Positions 51,929-61,078 of a stretch of DNA of 64,000 nt are shown in pieces. Made by a program: the position numbers and the translations under genes. The notes below the pieces were generated by a model. It was not told the DNA's origin. It ran no database searches and saw nothing but the letters and a program-made list of their open reading frames with translations. Each line of letters opens with the position of its first letter. The stretch's first letter is position 1. The DNA comes from Pseudoduganella umbonata (lineage in GTDB: Bacteria > Pseudomonadota > Gammaproteobacteria > Burkholderiales > Burkholderiaceae_D). The DNA lies in NCBI RefSeq assembly GCF_014192225.1, contig NZ_JACHXS010000013.1, positions 1-64,000 of the forward strand, written 5' to 3'.

Positions 51929-54172
51929 ATGACCGAGCTGAAGAACAACGAGCGCGAACTGCACCTGTTCCGGGTGCGGCTGACGCTGCTCGGCACCCTC
52001 GTCTTCATCTGCTTCGCGCTGCTGCTGGCGCGCCTGGTCTGGCTGCAGGTGATCCGGCACAGCGACTACATGGCGCAGGCCGAGGACAACCGCATCGCCG
52101 TGGTGCCGATCCAGCCGAACCGCGGCCTGATCCTGGACCGCAACGGCGTTATCCTGGCGCGCAACTATTCGGCCTATACGCTCGAGATCACGCCATCCAA
52201 GCTGCGTATCCCGCTCGAGGAGATGATCGATTCGCTGGCCGCCATCGTGGAGGTGACGCCGAAGGACCGGCGCCGCTTCAAGAAGCTGATGGACGAGTCG
52301 AAGAACTTCGCCAGCATTCCGCTGCGCACCCGGCTGTCCGACGAGGAAGTGGCGCGCTTCACCGCGAACCGTTTCCGCTACCCCGGCGTGGAGGTGCAGG
52401 CACGCCTGTTCCGCAACTACCCGCTGGGCGAGACGGCTTCGCACGTGATCGGCTACATCGGCCGCATCAACCAGAAGGAAGCCAAGGCGCTCGAGGAGCG
52501 CGAGGACGCGGCGAACTACAACGGCACCGACTACATCGGCAAGGAAGGCCTGGAAAAAAGCTATGAGAAGCAATTGCATGGCATTACCGGCTACGAGGAA
52601 GTGGAAGTCTCGGCCGGCGGCCGCGCGATCCGCACGCTGTCGCGCACCCCGCCCACGTCCGGCAGTAACCTGATCCTGTCGATCGACATCGAACTGCAGA
52701 AGGTCGCCGAGGAAGCGTTCGGCGAATGGCGCGGCGCGCTGGTGGCGATCGAACCGTCCACCGGCGACGTGCTGGCCTACGTGTCGCGGCCGGGCTATGA
52801 CCCGAACCTGTTCGTCGACGGTATCGACACGCAGAGCTGGAACGAACTGAATACATCGCTGGACCGGCCGATGGTGAACCGGCCGCTGTCCGGCACCTAC
52901 GCGCCCGGTTCCACGTTCAAGCCGTTCATGGCGCTGGCCGCGCTGGAGACGGGCAAGCGCACGCCGTCGCAGGCGATCTTCGATCCGGGCTACATGTACC
53001 TTGGCACCCACAAGTTCCGCGACGACGTTGTGCACGGCCACGGCACCGTGGACCTGCGCAAGTCGATCGTCGTGTCGTGCAACACGTATTACTACCACCT
53101 GGGCCGCGACATGGGGATCGACATGATCCACGACTTCATGAAGCCGTTCGGCTTCGGCCAGAAGACCGGTATCGACCTGGATAACGAAAAGACCGGCGTG
53201 CTGCCGTCGCGCGAATGGAAGCAGTCGCGCTACAAGAAGAATCCGCGGGCCGGCAAGTGGGTCGGCGGCGACACGATTTCGGTGTCGAACGGTTCCGGCT
53301 ACAACTCCTATACGCCGCTGCAGATCGCCCACGCGGTGGCGAACCTGGCCAACAACGGCATCGTGATGAAGCCGCACCTGGTCAAGATCATCGAGGATGG
53401 CGGCACACGCGCCCGCACGCTGACCGTGCCGAAGGAAAGCTACCGCATTCCGCTGAAGCAGCAGAACATCGACCTGATCAAGGATGCGATGGTCGGCGTG
53501 GTGAGCGAGCAGGGCGGCACCGCGACCCGGGCCTTCGCGGGGGTGCAGTACACGGTGGGCGGCAAGACCGGTACCGCGCAGGTCGTCGGGATTCGCAAGA
53601 ACGAGAAGTACAACGCCAATACGCTGGCCGAGCGCCTGCGCGACAATGCGCTGTTCACCGCCTTCGCACCGGCCGACAAGCCGCGCATCGTGATCGCGAT
53701 GGTGGTCGAGAACGCCGGTTTCGGTGGCGCCGTGGCCGCGCCGATCGCGCGCAAGGTGCTCGACTACTACCTGCTCGGCAAGCGGCCGACCGAAAAGAAC
53801 ACCGACAAGGTGCCGAAGGAAGATGCCGAAGTGTTCGAGCCCATCGAGGGCCCGCTCGCCGAGGAAGAGGCGGCACTGGCGCGCGAACAGCTGGCGGCGC
53901 AGCAGGGACAGGGCGCTCAGCCGATTCCCGGACAGGCACCGCAGGCGCCCGCGGCGGCGCAACCGAACACGACACCGAGCGCGACACCGGGCGCGACACC
54001 GAACGTGGCCGGCAAGCCGGCGGCCGTGCCGCCGGGGCCGGGACTGATGCCGGTGCGGCCCGCGACGACCGCGCCTCCGGCCGCGACGCCGCGCCCTGCG
54101 ACACAGGCACCGGCTCCCGCGCCGACCCGGCCGCAGCAACCGGCGGCCATCCCGCCGGGTAACAGGAATTAA
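51929..54172 (+). CDS. mrdA: penicillin-binding protein 2
   Basis: The 747-residue transpeptidase of cell elongation has an N-terminal anchor (LLGTLVFICFALLLARLVWL), a pedestal domain, and the catalytic motifs STFK with Ser328, SNGSGYN, and GGKTGTAQ. A tail of about 130 residues after FEPIEGPLAEEEAALAREQL is rich in Ala, Pro, Gln and Thr with short repeats such as SATPGATP. This makes it longer than the usual 630 or so residues. It precedes rodA by one base. Confidence 0.94.
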   Translation: MTELKNNERELHLFRVRLTLLGTLVFICFALLLARLVWLQVIRHSDYMAQAEDNRIAVVPIQPNRGLILDRNGVILARNYSAYTLEITPSKLRIPLEEMIDSLAAIVEVTPKDRRRFKKLMDESKNFASIPLRTRLSDEEVARFTANRFRYPGVEVQARLFRNYPLGETASHVIGYIGRINQKEAKALEEREDAANYNGTDYIGKEGLEKSYEKQLHGITGYEEVEVSAGGRAIRTLSRTPPTSGSNLILSIDIELQKVAEEAFGEWRGALVAIEPSTGDVLAYVSRPGYDPNLFVDGIDTQSWNELNTSLDRPMVNRPLSGTYAPGSTFKPFMALAALETGKRTPSQAIFDPGYMYLGTHKFRDDVVHGHGTVDLRKSIVVSCNTYYYHLGRDMGIDMIHDFMKPFGFGQKTGIDLDNEKTGVLPSREWKQSRYKKNPRAGKWVGGDTISVSNGSGYNSYTPLQIAHAVANLANNGIVMKPHLVKIIEDGGTRARTLTVPKESYRIPLKQQNIDLIKDAMVGVVSEQGGTATRAFAGVQYTVGGKTGTAQVVGIRKNEKYNANTLAERLRDNALFTAFAPADKPRIVIAMVVENAGFGGAVAAPIARKVLDYYLLGKRPTEKNTDKVPKEDAEVFEPIEGPLAEEEAALAREQLAAQQGQGAQPIPGQAPQAPAAAQPNTTPSATPGATPNVAGKPAAVPPGPGLMPVRPATTAPPAATPRPATQAPAPAPTRPQQPAAIPPGNRN

Positions 54173-54173
54173 C

Positions 54174-55289
54174 ATGCGCATCAACGAACGACGCTCGCTA
54201 TGGCGGCGCCTGAAACCCTACGTGGCGGTATTCGATCCGCCGCTGCTGCTGCTGCTGGTGCTGCTGCTGACGACCAGCCTGATCACGCTGTATTCGGCCA
54301 GCCTGGGCATCGAAGGCAAGATCGAGGACCAGTTGCGCAATATCGCGATGTGCGTTCTGGTCATGTGGATCACGTCGAACATCTCGCCGCAGAACCTGAT
54401 GCGCATCGCGGTGCCCGCCTATACGGTGACCGTGCTGCTGCTGGTGGCGGTCGCGCTGTTCGGCACCATCAAGCTGGGCGCGCGGCGCTGGCTGCATATC
54501 GGCATCATCGACATCCAGCCCTCCGAGCTGGCCAAGATCGCCGTGCCGCTGATGCTGGCCTGGTACTTCCAGCACCAGCAGGGCCACCTGCGCTGGCATT
54601 CCTACCTGGTGGGCGCGCTGCTGCTGCTGGTGCCGGTGGCGCTGGTGATGCGGCAGCCCGACCTGGGCACGTCGCTGCTGGTGGTGGCTTCCGGCTTCGC
54701 CGTGATTTACCTCGCCGGGTTGCCGTGGCGCGCGATGCTGGCGCTGACAGTGGCCGGCGCGTGCTTCATGCCGGTGGCCTGGTCGATGATGCACGACTAC
54801 CAGCGCGAACGCGTGATGACGCTGATCGATCCCACCGCCGACCCGCTGGGCAAGGGCTTCCACATCATCCAGTCCACCATCGCGATCGGCTCGGGCGGCG
54901 TGATGGGCAAGGGCTGGACCAAGGGGACGCAGACGCACCTGGAATTCATCCCCGAACGCACCACGGACTTCATCTTCTCCGTGTACTCCGAGGAGTTCGG
55001 GCTGGCGGGCAACCTGTTCCTGATGCTGCTGTACCTGTTGCTGATCGGCCGGGGCATGATGATCGCCGCCAATGCCCCCAATTTCTTCACTCGCCTGCTG
55101 GCAGGAGCGATGACGATGATTTTCTTTACCTATGCATTCGTGAACATGGGCATGGTGAGCGGTATCCTGCCCGTGGTGGGCGTGCCGCTGCCATTCATGA
55201 GTTATGGCGGCACCGCCTTGCTGACACTGGGGATCGTGTCCGGCATCCTGATGAGCGTGCAGCGCCACCGCAAGCTGGTGCAGACCTGA
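54174..55289 (+). CDS. rodA: peptidoglycan glycosyltransferase RodA
   Basis: This 371-residue SEDS protein has about ten membrane segments. The catalytic region shows KLGARRWLHIGIIDIQPSEL near the middle, the GKGWTKGTQTHLEFIPERTT loop with the conserved Glu/Asp-containing FIPERTTDFIFS, and MVSGILPVVGVPLPFMSYGG. It polymerises lipid II with PBP2. Its stop overlaps the rlpA start. Confidence 0.95.
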   Translation: MRINERRSLWRRLKPYVAVFDPPLLLLLVLLLTTSLITLYSASLGIEGKIEDQLRNIAMCVLVMWITSNISPQNLMRIAVPAYTVTVLLLVAVALFGTIKLGARRWLHIGIIDIQPSELAKIAVPLMLAWYFQHQQGHLRWHSYLVGALLLLVPVALVMRQPDLGTSLLVVASGFAVIYLAGLPWRAMLALTVAGACFMPVAWSMMHDYQRERVMTLIDPTADPLGKGFHIIQSTIAIGSGGVMGKGWTKGTQTHLEFIPERTTDFIFSVYSEEFGLAGNLFLMLLYLLLIGRGMMIAANAPNFFTRLLAGAMTMIFFTYAFVNMGMVSGILPVVGVPLPFMSYGGTALLTLGIVSGILMSVQRHRKLVQT

Positions 55290-56335
55290 TGGCGGGCCGC
55301 ACCACCTTGCACTGTTCCCGCGCCGGCGCGTGTGCGCTGCTGGCAGCCATGCTGGCGCTGGCCGGCTGCGGCGGCCCGGAAGTCGTCGGCAAGCTGCCGG
55401 GGGCGCCGAAGGTCAAGCCGAAACACCGCGAACCGGGCGTGCCCGACCTGCCGCCGGCCGGCTCGGGCCGCGGCGGCTACTACAAGGACGACGGCCCCGG
55501 CGACGACCCGCCGCCGAACCTGCTGCAAACGCCCGATGCGGAGGTGCGCAACGATCCGCTGCTGCCGCGCGCCAATCGTCCCTACACGGTGTTCGGCACC
55601 ACGTACGAGCCGATCCCGAACGACAAGCCCTATACCGCGCGCGGGCTCGGCACCTGGTACGGCAAGAAGTTCCACGGGCAGCGTACGTCGTCCGGCGAGC
55701 TGTATGACATGTACAAGATGTCGGCGGCGCATCCGACCCTGCCGATTCCTTCGTATGCGCGGGTGACCAACCTGACGAACGGCAAGTCCGTCGTCGTGCG
55801 CATCAATGACCGCGGCCCGTTCAAGTCGTCGCGCGTGATCGATGTTTCCTATACCGCGGCACTGAAGCTGGGCCTGCTGCTCAACGGCAGCAGCGAGCTC
55901 GAAGTGACGCGCCTGATGCCGGACGAGATCGACAAGATGGTGGCGGCACGCAAGGCCGGCGTCGTCATCGCCGCGGTGGAAGGCGTGCCCGTGAGCGCGC
56001 TGCAGCCCGGCGCGCCCCTGCTGGCGAGCGCCGGACCGGACGAGCTGGAAGACTTCATCCTGTCGCGCGGCACGGCGCCGGATACCGCGGCGCCATCGTC
56101 GAACGGCTATTACCTGCAGCTGGGTGCCTACGCCAAGGAAGCCAGCGCCGCCATGATGCGCGAACGCGTCGCCGGCGCCACGCGCGGCAGCGACTTTTCC
56201 GTCGTGCAGGTCGGGCCGCTGTACCGGCTGTACGGCGGCCCGTTCGTGTCCCGCGAAGAAGCCGCCGCCGCCGCCGCCCGGCTACCCACCGGCCTGCGGC
56301 TGAAACCCCTGATCGTGCAGCGCGAAATCAATTAG
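55289..56335 (+). CDS. rlpA: septal ring lytic transglycosylase RlpA
   Basis: The start at 55289 overlaps rodA by one base and gives 348 residues. The lipoprotein signal ends LALAGC. The double-psi beta-barrel shows GLGTWYGKKFHGQRTSSGEL and VVVRINDRGPFKSSRVIDVS, and a C-terminal SPOR domain starts at about residue 270 (NGYYLQLGAYAKEASAAMMR). RlpA cleaves naked glycan strands. Last gene of the cell-shape operon. Confidence 0.93.
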   Translation: MAGRTTLHCSRAGACALLAAMLALAGCGGPEVVGKLPGAPKVKPKHREPGVPDLPPAGSGRGGYYKDDGPGDDPPPNLLQTPDAEVRNDPLLPRANRPYTVFGTTYEPIPNDKPYTARGLGTWYGKKFHGQRTSSGELYDMYKMSAAHPTLPIPSYARVTNLTNGKSVVVRINDRGPFKSSRVIDVSYTAALKLGLLLNGSSELEVTRLMPDEIDKMVAARKAGVVIAAVEGVPVSALQPGAPLLASAGPDELEDFILSRGTAPDTAAPSSNGYYLQLGAYAKEASAAMMRERVAGATRGSDFSVVQVGPLYRLYGGPFVSREEAAAAAARLPTGLRLKPLIVQREIN

Positions 56336-56353
56336 TGATGTCGGAAATTTCCA

Positions 56354-56526
56354 GAAACCGGGGTCAGACCCCGAATTTTGGAAATATTGCCGTACGGGCC
56401 GCCATAGCGCGTGACGCGATCGATCGACCGCGCAACGCGAGATCAATCGAGTGCCCAGGCTGCGGAAGACGTTGATTCAAGCAACAATTTTCCAAAAACC
56501 GGGGTCAGACCCCGGTTTTGAGAAAC
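56354..56526. repeat. dispersed palindromic repeat, GGGGTCAGACCCC variants
   Basis: Two copies of AAACCGGGGTCAGACCCC (near 56354 and 56494) are followed by a TTTTGGAAAT or TTTTGAGAAACATTTT flank. The frame (AAACC...GG, GAAACATTT) is that of the 33-kb and 45-kb repeats, but the core is GGGGTCAGACCCC. They lie in the 211-base gap between the convergent rlpA and SPOR genes, which holds no gene. Confidence 0.8.
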
Positions 56527-56546
56527 ATTTTCACTGGCTTACTGGC

Positions 56547-57230
56547 TTACTGGCACTTGCGGACTTGCTGTCCCTTGAATCCTGCGGCGATTCTTTCGAG
56601 CCGGGCGCGGGTGGTGGCGCCGATGTCGCGGAACTGAAACACGAGCTGTTTCGACGGCACGTAGCGCGGCGTGATGCGCACGCCGGCGACGCCTTGCTTG
56701 ACCAGCGCGGCGAGCTGCGTTTGCGCGGCGGCTTCCTGCTTGAAGACGCCCAGCGAAATCGCCAGGTGCATCGGCTGGCCGTCGGGGATGATGTAGAAGT
56801 TGTCGATGCCCTTCGCGCGCAGGTCGGCGGCCCTGCGGTTGGCTGCTTCGCGGTTGGCGAAGGGCGGGATATTGACCACGTAGCTGGAGATATCCTGGCC
56901 CGGCACGTTGCGGCGCGACTGGCGGTCGCCCAGTTGCAGCGCCGCCAGCTCGGCCTCGAAGCGGCGCGCGTCGGCCAGCAGGAAGTTGCCGACCTCGATG
57001 CAGGCGACGGCCACCGCTTCATTCTTGGGCGGCGGTCCGGGCGGCGCGGCGGCTGCGGCGGTGGCATTGGCCTGCGCGGGAGGAATCACTTTCAGCGCCC
57101 TGGCATTGAGCTGCTTCGCCAGGCGCGCGGGCTCCCGTTCGCCATCGGCCATGTTGCCCACCAGGCCCTGGCCCAACGCAAACACCGCCACGTTCGCGGC
57201 CAGCAGCGCAAAGAAGCAGAACTTCAGCAT
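56547..57230 (-). CDS. SPOR domain-containing protein
   Basis: The 227-residue product has an N-terminal membrane anchor (FCFFALLAANVAVFALGQGL), a variable Ala/Pro-rich linker (about 45-70) and a region VVNIPPFANREAANRRAADL followed by ISLGVFKQEAAAQTQLAALV, the SPOR repeat that binds denuded glycan. It follows coaX by seven bases in the minus-strand operon. Role in envelope or division is inferred from the domain. Confidence 0.82.
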   Translation of the reverse strand: MLKFCFFALLAANVAVFALGQGLVGNMADGEREPARLAKQLNARALKVIPPAQANATAAAAAPPGPPPKNEAVAVACIEVGNFLLADARRFEAELAALQLGDRQSRRNVPGQDISSYVVNIPPFANREAANRRAADLRAKGIDNFYIIPDGQPMHLAISLGVFKQEAAAQTQLAALVKQGVAGVRITPRYVPSKQLVFQFRDIGATTRARLERIAAGFKGQQVRKCQ

Positions 57231-57237
57231 CGCAAAC

Positions 57238-58017
57238 TCAGCATGTCTGGTCCATTCCCCCGTCCAGCAGCGCCGCGTGCAGGCCGAGCATCACGATATT
57301 GTCCACGTGGCGCGCCGGTACCGTCAGTACCGGGGCGATCAGTGGAGCGGCTCCGCCGGAAATGATACATGGCGCGCCGCCGTGCGCGGCAATCGCGCGC
57401 TCGATCGCGCCGGCCTGCGCCGCCAGGCAGCCGGACAGGATGGCGTCATGGGTATTGTCGGCGAACGTGGCAGGCAAAGCGGTGTCCGCATCGATCTGCG
57501 GCAATTGCGCCGTATTGCGCGCGAGCGCGCCGGACATCAGCCGCAGCCCGGGCAGGATCATGCCGCCGATGAAGGCGCCATCCGCCGTGATCGCATCGAC
57601 GGTGGTCGCCGTGCCGCAATTGGCGATGACCAGGTCCTGCCCCGGCGCCAGCGCGCGTGCGCCGATGGCGGCGGCAAAGCGGTCGCAGCCCAGTTGCGCG
57701 GGATTGGCATAGCCGTTCCGGATGCCCGCGCGCGACGGCACGGAGGCGAACCATTCGACCGCGGCATCCGGCGCGCAGACCCGCAGCGCGCCTTCGATCG
57801 CCGCGCGCACGGCGCCGCCCGCCACGTTGGCCGCCAGCACGCGCGCAGGCTCGAGGCCCGCCTCGCGCCAGGTGTCGATCAGCGTATCGAGCATGCCTTG
57901 CGCCATCGCGCCCTGCAGGCGCCACCGACCCACGGGTGCGCCGGCATCGGCCAGCGCCCACTTGACGCGGGTGTTGCCGGCATCGATCACGAGCCAGGTA
58001 CCGGCGCCAGCGCTCAT
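57238..58017 (-). CDS. coaX: type III pantothenate kinase
   Basis: The 259-residue enzyme phosphorylates pantothenate in coenzyme A synthesis. It begins WLVIDAGNTRVKWAL (phosphate loop), has QLGCDRFAAAIGARAL, and ANCGTATTVDAI. The start overlaps birA by four bases; birA-coaX fusion or pairing is common in this group. Confidence 0.93.
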   Translation of the reverse strand: MSAGAGTWLVIDAGNTRVKWALADAGAPVGRWRLQGAMAQGMLDTLIDTWREAGLEPARVLAANVAGGAVRAAIEGALRVCAPDAAVEWFASVPSRAGIRNGYANPAQLGCDRFAAAIGARALAPGQDLVIANCGTATTVDAITADGAFIGGMILPGLRLMSGALARNTAQLPQIDADTALPATFADNTHDAILSGCLAAQAGAIERAIAAHGGAPCIISGGAAPLIAPVLTVPARHVDNIVMLGLHAALLDGGMDQTC

Positions 58018-58811
58018 GCGAGCCTCAGCGAAACGTCGCCGGACAGTACCGCCACGCGGCCGGCCGGCGTATCGAGCAGCAGCCGGCCGGCGTCGTCGAC
58101 ACCGGCGGCCAGTCCCTGCTGCACCACGCTGCCGTTGTCGAGGATATTCACGGGCTGGCCGCGCCAGGCCTGCAGCGCGTTCCACCGGTCGCGGAACGGC
58201 GCAAAGCCGGTGTCGTCGAACTCCGCCAGCACCGCGGCAAGGCGCGACAGCAGCAGCGCCACCAGTTCGTTGCGGTCCATCCGCGCCAGCCAGGGCGCCG
58301 ACGATACCGCGCGCCCGATGGCTGCCTCCATCTCGTCCGGCATCGTCAGGTTCATGCCGCAGCCGATCACGGCCCACGGCGTGCCATCCGGCGCGGTACC
58401 CGTTTCAACGAGGATGCCGGCCAGCTTGGCGCCATCCTTCATCAGGTCGTTCGGCCATTTCAACTGCACCGGCACGTCCAGCGATGTGACCGTTTCGGCC
58501 AGCGCCACGCCGACCGCCAGCGGCAGCCCGGCCAGGCGGTGCAGCGGCCCCTTGAACGGCCACGCCAGCGAGAACGTCAGCGATGCGCCGGCTGCCGACA
58601 GCCACGGCCGGCCGGCGCGGCCACGGCCCGCGGTCTGTACCTCGGCGATGCGCAGTACAGGGCCGGACAGCTCGCCGGCAGGCAGCCGCGCCAGCAGGTC
58701 GGCATTGGTGGAACCCGTCTGCGGCACCGCTTCGATGGCGACGTGGGAAGCGCTGGTGGCGCAGCGTGCGCCGATCCTGGCGGCGTCGAGGAGGGCAGTG
58801 GAATCGTTCAT
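58014..58811 (-). CDS. birA: biotin-[acetyl-CoA-carboxylase] ligase
   Basis: This 265-residue ligase attaches biotin to its carrier protein. Motifs are SHVAIEAVPQTGSTNADLLA, AGRGRAGRPWLSAAG and LKWPNDLMKDGAKLAGIL. No N-terminal helix-turn-helix is present, so it is a monofunctional ligase and not a repressor. It overlaps coaX and the SDR gene by four bases each. Confidence 0.93.
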   Translation of the reverse strand: MNDSTALLDAARIGARCATSASHVAIEAVPQTGSTNADLLARLPAGELSGPVLRIAEVQTAGRGRAGRPWLSAAGASLTFSLAWPFKGPLHRLAGLPLAVGVALAETVTSLDVPVQLKWPNDLMKDGAKLAGILVETGTAPDGTPWAVIGCGMNLTMPDEMEAAIGRAVSSAPWLARMDRNELVALLLSRLAAVLAEFDDTGFAPFRDRWNALQAWRGQPVNILDNGSVVQQGLAAGVDDAGRLLLDTPAGRVAVLSGDVSLRLA

Positions 58812-59662
58812 GGTGCGCTCTTGCGCGCCTTGCGGGGCGCGCGGGCAAAGGCGAGATCATACAGCGCGTCCGGCAGCCAGCGCAGCAGCTTCGCCACGAC
58901 CCCCATCTGCCACGGGATCACGCGGTAGCGCACGCCGCCGCCGATGGCCCGTACCGCCCGGTCGGCGAAGCGTTCCGGCGCCATCAGGAACGGCATATGG
59001 TACTTGTTCTGCCGCGTCATCGGCGTGTCGATATAGCCGGGCGCGATGGTCACCACGCGGATGCCGTGGCGGCGCATTTCCAGGCGCAGCGCTTCGCAAT
59101 ACGTGACGACGGCAGCCTTCGACGCGCTGTAGCCGCCGCCACCGGGCAGTCCGCGCACGCCGGCCACGCTGGCGATGCCGACGAGCGTGCCGTGGCCCTG
59201 CTCGCGCATCGCCTCGATGAACGGAGCGAACGTGGCTACCGTGGCGGTGACGTTGGTGGCGATGATGGCTTCGAATACCGGCAGGTCTTCCGCCACTTCG
59301 GTCAGGGTGCCGTGCGAGATGCCGGCATTGGCGATCACGATGTCGATGCCGCCCGCATGGGCGATGAAGTCGTGCGCCGCGGCGGCAAGCGCCGCATGGT
59401 CGCAGACGTCGCCGGCATAGATGCGGTGCTGGCTGGAAGAGGGAAGCGAGGCGGCCAGTTCGCGCAGCGCCGTTTCGCGGCGCGCAAACAGCCCGATGGT
59501 GGCACCATCCCGGGCATAGCGCACCGCCAGGGCCGCACCGATACCGCTCGAAGCGCCCGTGATGAAGACGCGCGGCCCGCTGGAGGCCGCAGTTTCGGCT
59601 ACCGCGCCGGCCAAGGTATCGGCCACAGTATCGGCCACAGTATCGGCCACAGTAACGGTCAC
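58808..59662 (-). CDS. SDR family oxidoreductase with repeated N-terminus
   Basis: A GTG at 59662 that shares one base with the dsbA stop (TAGTG) gives 284 residues. The first 20 (VTVTVADTVADTVADTLAGA) come from a DNA tandem repeat. The Rossmann core starts at FITGASSGIGAALAVRYARD, followed by IVIANAGIS, and the catalytic GGYSASKAAV (Tyr, Lys). It is a classical short-chain dehydrogenase; substrate unknown. A start inside the repeat is possible. It overlaps birA by four bases. Confidence 0.85.
   Translation of the reverse strand: MTVTVADTVADTVADTLAGAVAETAASSGPRVFITGASSGIGAALAVRYARDGATIGLFARRETALRELAASLPSSSQHRIYAGDVCDHAALAAAAHDFIAHAGGIDIVIANAGISHGTLTEVAEDLPVFEAIIATNVTATVATFAPFIEAMREQGHGTLVGIASVAGVRGLPGGGGYSASKAAVVTYCEALRLEMRRHGIRVVTIAPGYIDTPMTRQNKYHMPFLMAPERFADRAVRAIGGGVRYRVIPWQMGVVAKLLRWLPDALYDLAFARAPRKARKSAP
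59616..59651. repeat. three 12-bp tandem repeats at the SDR gene start
   Basis: GTATCGGCCACA is repeated perfectly three times, followed by a decayed fourth unit (GTAACGGTCAC) that contains the GTG start on the minus strand. On that strand each unit encodes Val-Ala-Asp-Thr, so changes in copy number keep the reading frame. Confidence 0.92.
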
Positions 59663-60345
59663 TACTTCTTCTCGGCCTTTGCCTTTGCTACCAGGAAGTC
59701 GAGCACCTGCGTGGTGGCCTGCTGCTGCGCGGCTTCGGTGGTCAGGTTCTTGTTGGCCTCGCCCGTCAGGCTCGGCGACGCCTGCCAGCGGCCGTCGACG
59801 ATGATCAGCGGCCAGTACTCGACCTTGTAGTTCTCCATCAGCGCGGACGAACGGCGCACCTTGCCGGCCACGCCGAACGAGCGGTACGCATCGATGAACT
59901 TCTGCCTGTCGACGCCGTTCTGCGCCACCCAGTCGAAGACTTCGTCGTCGCTGGTGAACCGCTGGCCGCCACCATGCAGCGCGGCCAGTACCTTCGCCTG
60001 CAGCGCGTCGGCCAGGCCGAGCGATTCGAGCGCGTAGTACAGCTTCTGCTGCGGCGCCAGGCGCTCGTTGTATGGCACGTGTACGCGCTTGAAGACGATG
60101 TTGTCGCCCTGTTTCTTCACCCAGGCCGAGAGGATCGGGTCGAACGTGTGGCAGTGCGGGCACCAGTACGCGAAGAACTCGATCACTTCCACCTTCTTGC
60201 CGGTGTCGGTCGGCTGCGGCGCAGGCAGCGCCTTGTACTCGGCGCCTTCCTTCGGCGCGGCGGGCGATGCGGCCGCGCCGCCGGCAAAGGCCAGGCCGAC
60301 TGCGCAAAACACGGTGGCGGACAGGATCTGTTTCAGTAAGCGCAT
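59662..60345 (-). CDS. dsbA: thiol:disulfide interchange protein DsbA
   Basis: The 227-residue periplasmic oxidase has a signal peptide ending GGAAA and the active site Cys62-Pro-His-Cys65 (FFAYWCPHCHTF), the CPHC form of DsbA. IIVDGRW carries the region of the cis-Pro loop. It introduces disulphides into exported proteins. Its stop overlaps the GTG start of the SDR gene. Confidence 0.93.
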   Translation of the reverse strand: MRLLKQILSATVFCAVGLAFAGGAAASPAAPKEGAEYKALPAPQPTDTGKKVEVIEFFAYWCPHCHTFDPILSAWVKKQGDNIVFKRVHVPYNERLAPQQKLYYALESLGLADALQAKVLAALHGGGQRFTSDDEVFDWVAQNGVDRQKFIDAYRSFGVAGKVRRSSALMENYKVEYWPLIIVDGRWQASPSLTGEANKNLTTEAAQQQATTQVLDFLVAKAKAEKK

Positions 60346-60367
60346 AGATTCTCCAACATTCGCTCCA

Positions 60368-61051
60368 TCATTTCTGGTTGCGGACCACGGCGACGTCGAC
60401 GCCGTTTTCGGACAGCTTGCTGCGGACCTTGTTCATGGTCTCGACCTGCGTGAACGGGCCCACGCGCACGCGGTGCAGCACGCCCGAATCGGTGGTGCGG
60501 TCGGTCACGGAGGCTTCGAAGCCCAGCAGCGCCAGCTTGGCGCGCACGGCTTCGGCATCGGCTGTTTCTCGGTAGGCGCCGGCCTGCAGGTAATACACCC
60601 ACTTGTCTTCACCGGCCGGGGAAGGCGCCGGGGCGGCCGACTGGGTCGGTGGCGCGGCCGTATTCGGCGGTACCGGTGCAGCCGGTGCCGCGGCTTTCTG
60701 CTCGGCGCCGTTCTGGATCCGGTCCACCACGGCTTGCAGCGGATCGGCGGCCGGCGCCGGCTGCCGGTCTTCCTGCGGCGCCTGCTTCTGCTCGCGTTCG
60801 AAGTCGCGGTTGGCGCTACGCGCCGCTTCGCGGTTGCCGTACATCGGCTTGTTCGGATCGGCGATCTGGCCGGAGGATTCGGCCGGCTTGCTGGCGCGCG
60901 CCGTGCGTTCGGTGAACGGGGACTGCCCCTTGGTGATCATCAGCGCCACGATCACCGCGATGACCAGGCCGATGACGAGACCGATGATGATGCCGACCAG
61001 CGTGCTGCCCTGCTGGCGCAGCGGCAGCCGGGGGGAAGAGCGGAAACTCAT
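60368..61051 (-). CDS. SPOR domain-containing cell division protein (FtsN-like)
   Basis: This 227-residue bitopic protein has a cytoplasmic N-terminus, one membrane helix (LVGIIIGLVIGLVIAVIVAL), a proline/alanine-rich linker and a C-terminal SPOR domain (WVYYLQAGAYRETADAEAVR to the end). The position between argS and dsbA is the one of the FtsN-like SPOR gene in betaproteobacteria. It binds septal glycan; an essential role as FtsN is inferred. Confidence 0.87.
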   Translation of the reverse strand: MSFRSSPRLPLRQQGSTLVGIIIGLVIGLVIAVIVALMITKGQSPFTERTARASKPAESSGQIADPNKPMYGNREAARSANRDFEREQKQAPQEDRQPAPAADPLQAVVDRIQNGAEQKAAAPAAPVPPNTAAPPTQSAAPAPSPAGEDKWVYYLQAGAYRETADAEAVRAKLALLGFEASVTDRTTDSGVLHRVRVGPFTQVETMNKVRSKLSENGVDVAVVRNQK

Positions 61052-61078
61052 TGTGCGGGAAGTCCTTTTCAGATCGTC

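Noticed and set aside
51794..54184. 796-codon minus-strand frame opposite the PBP2 gene
   Set aside because: PBP2 on the plus strand has all catalytic motifs; the antisense product has typical shadow composition.
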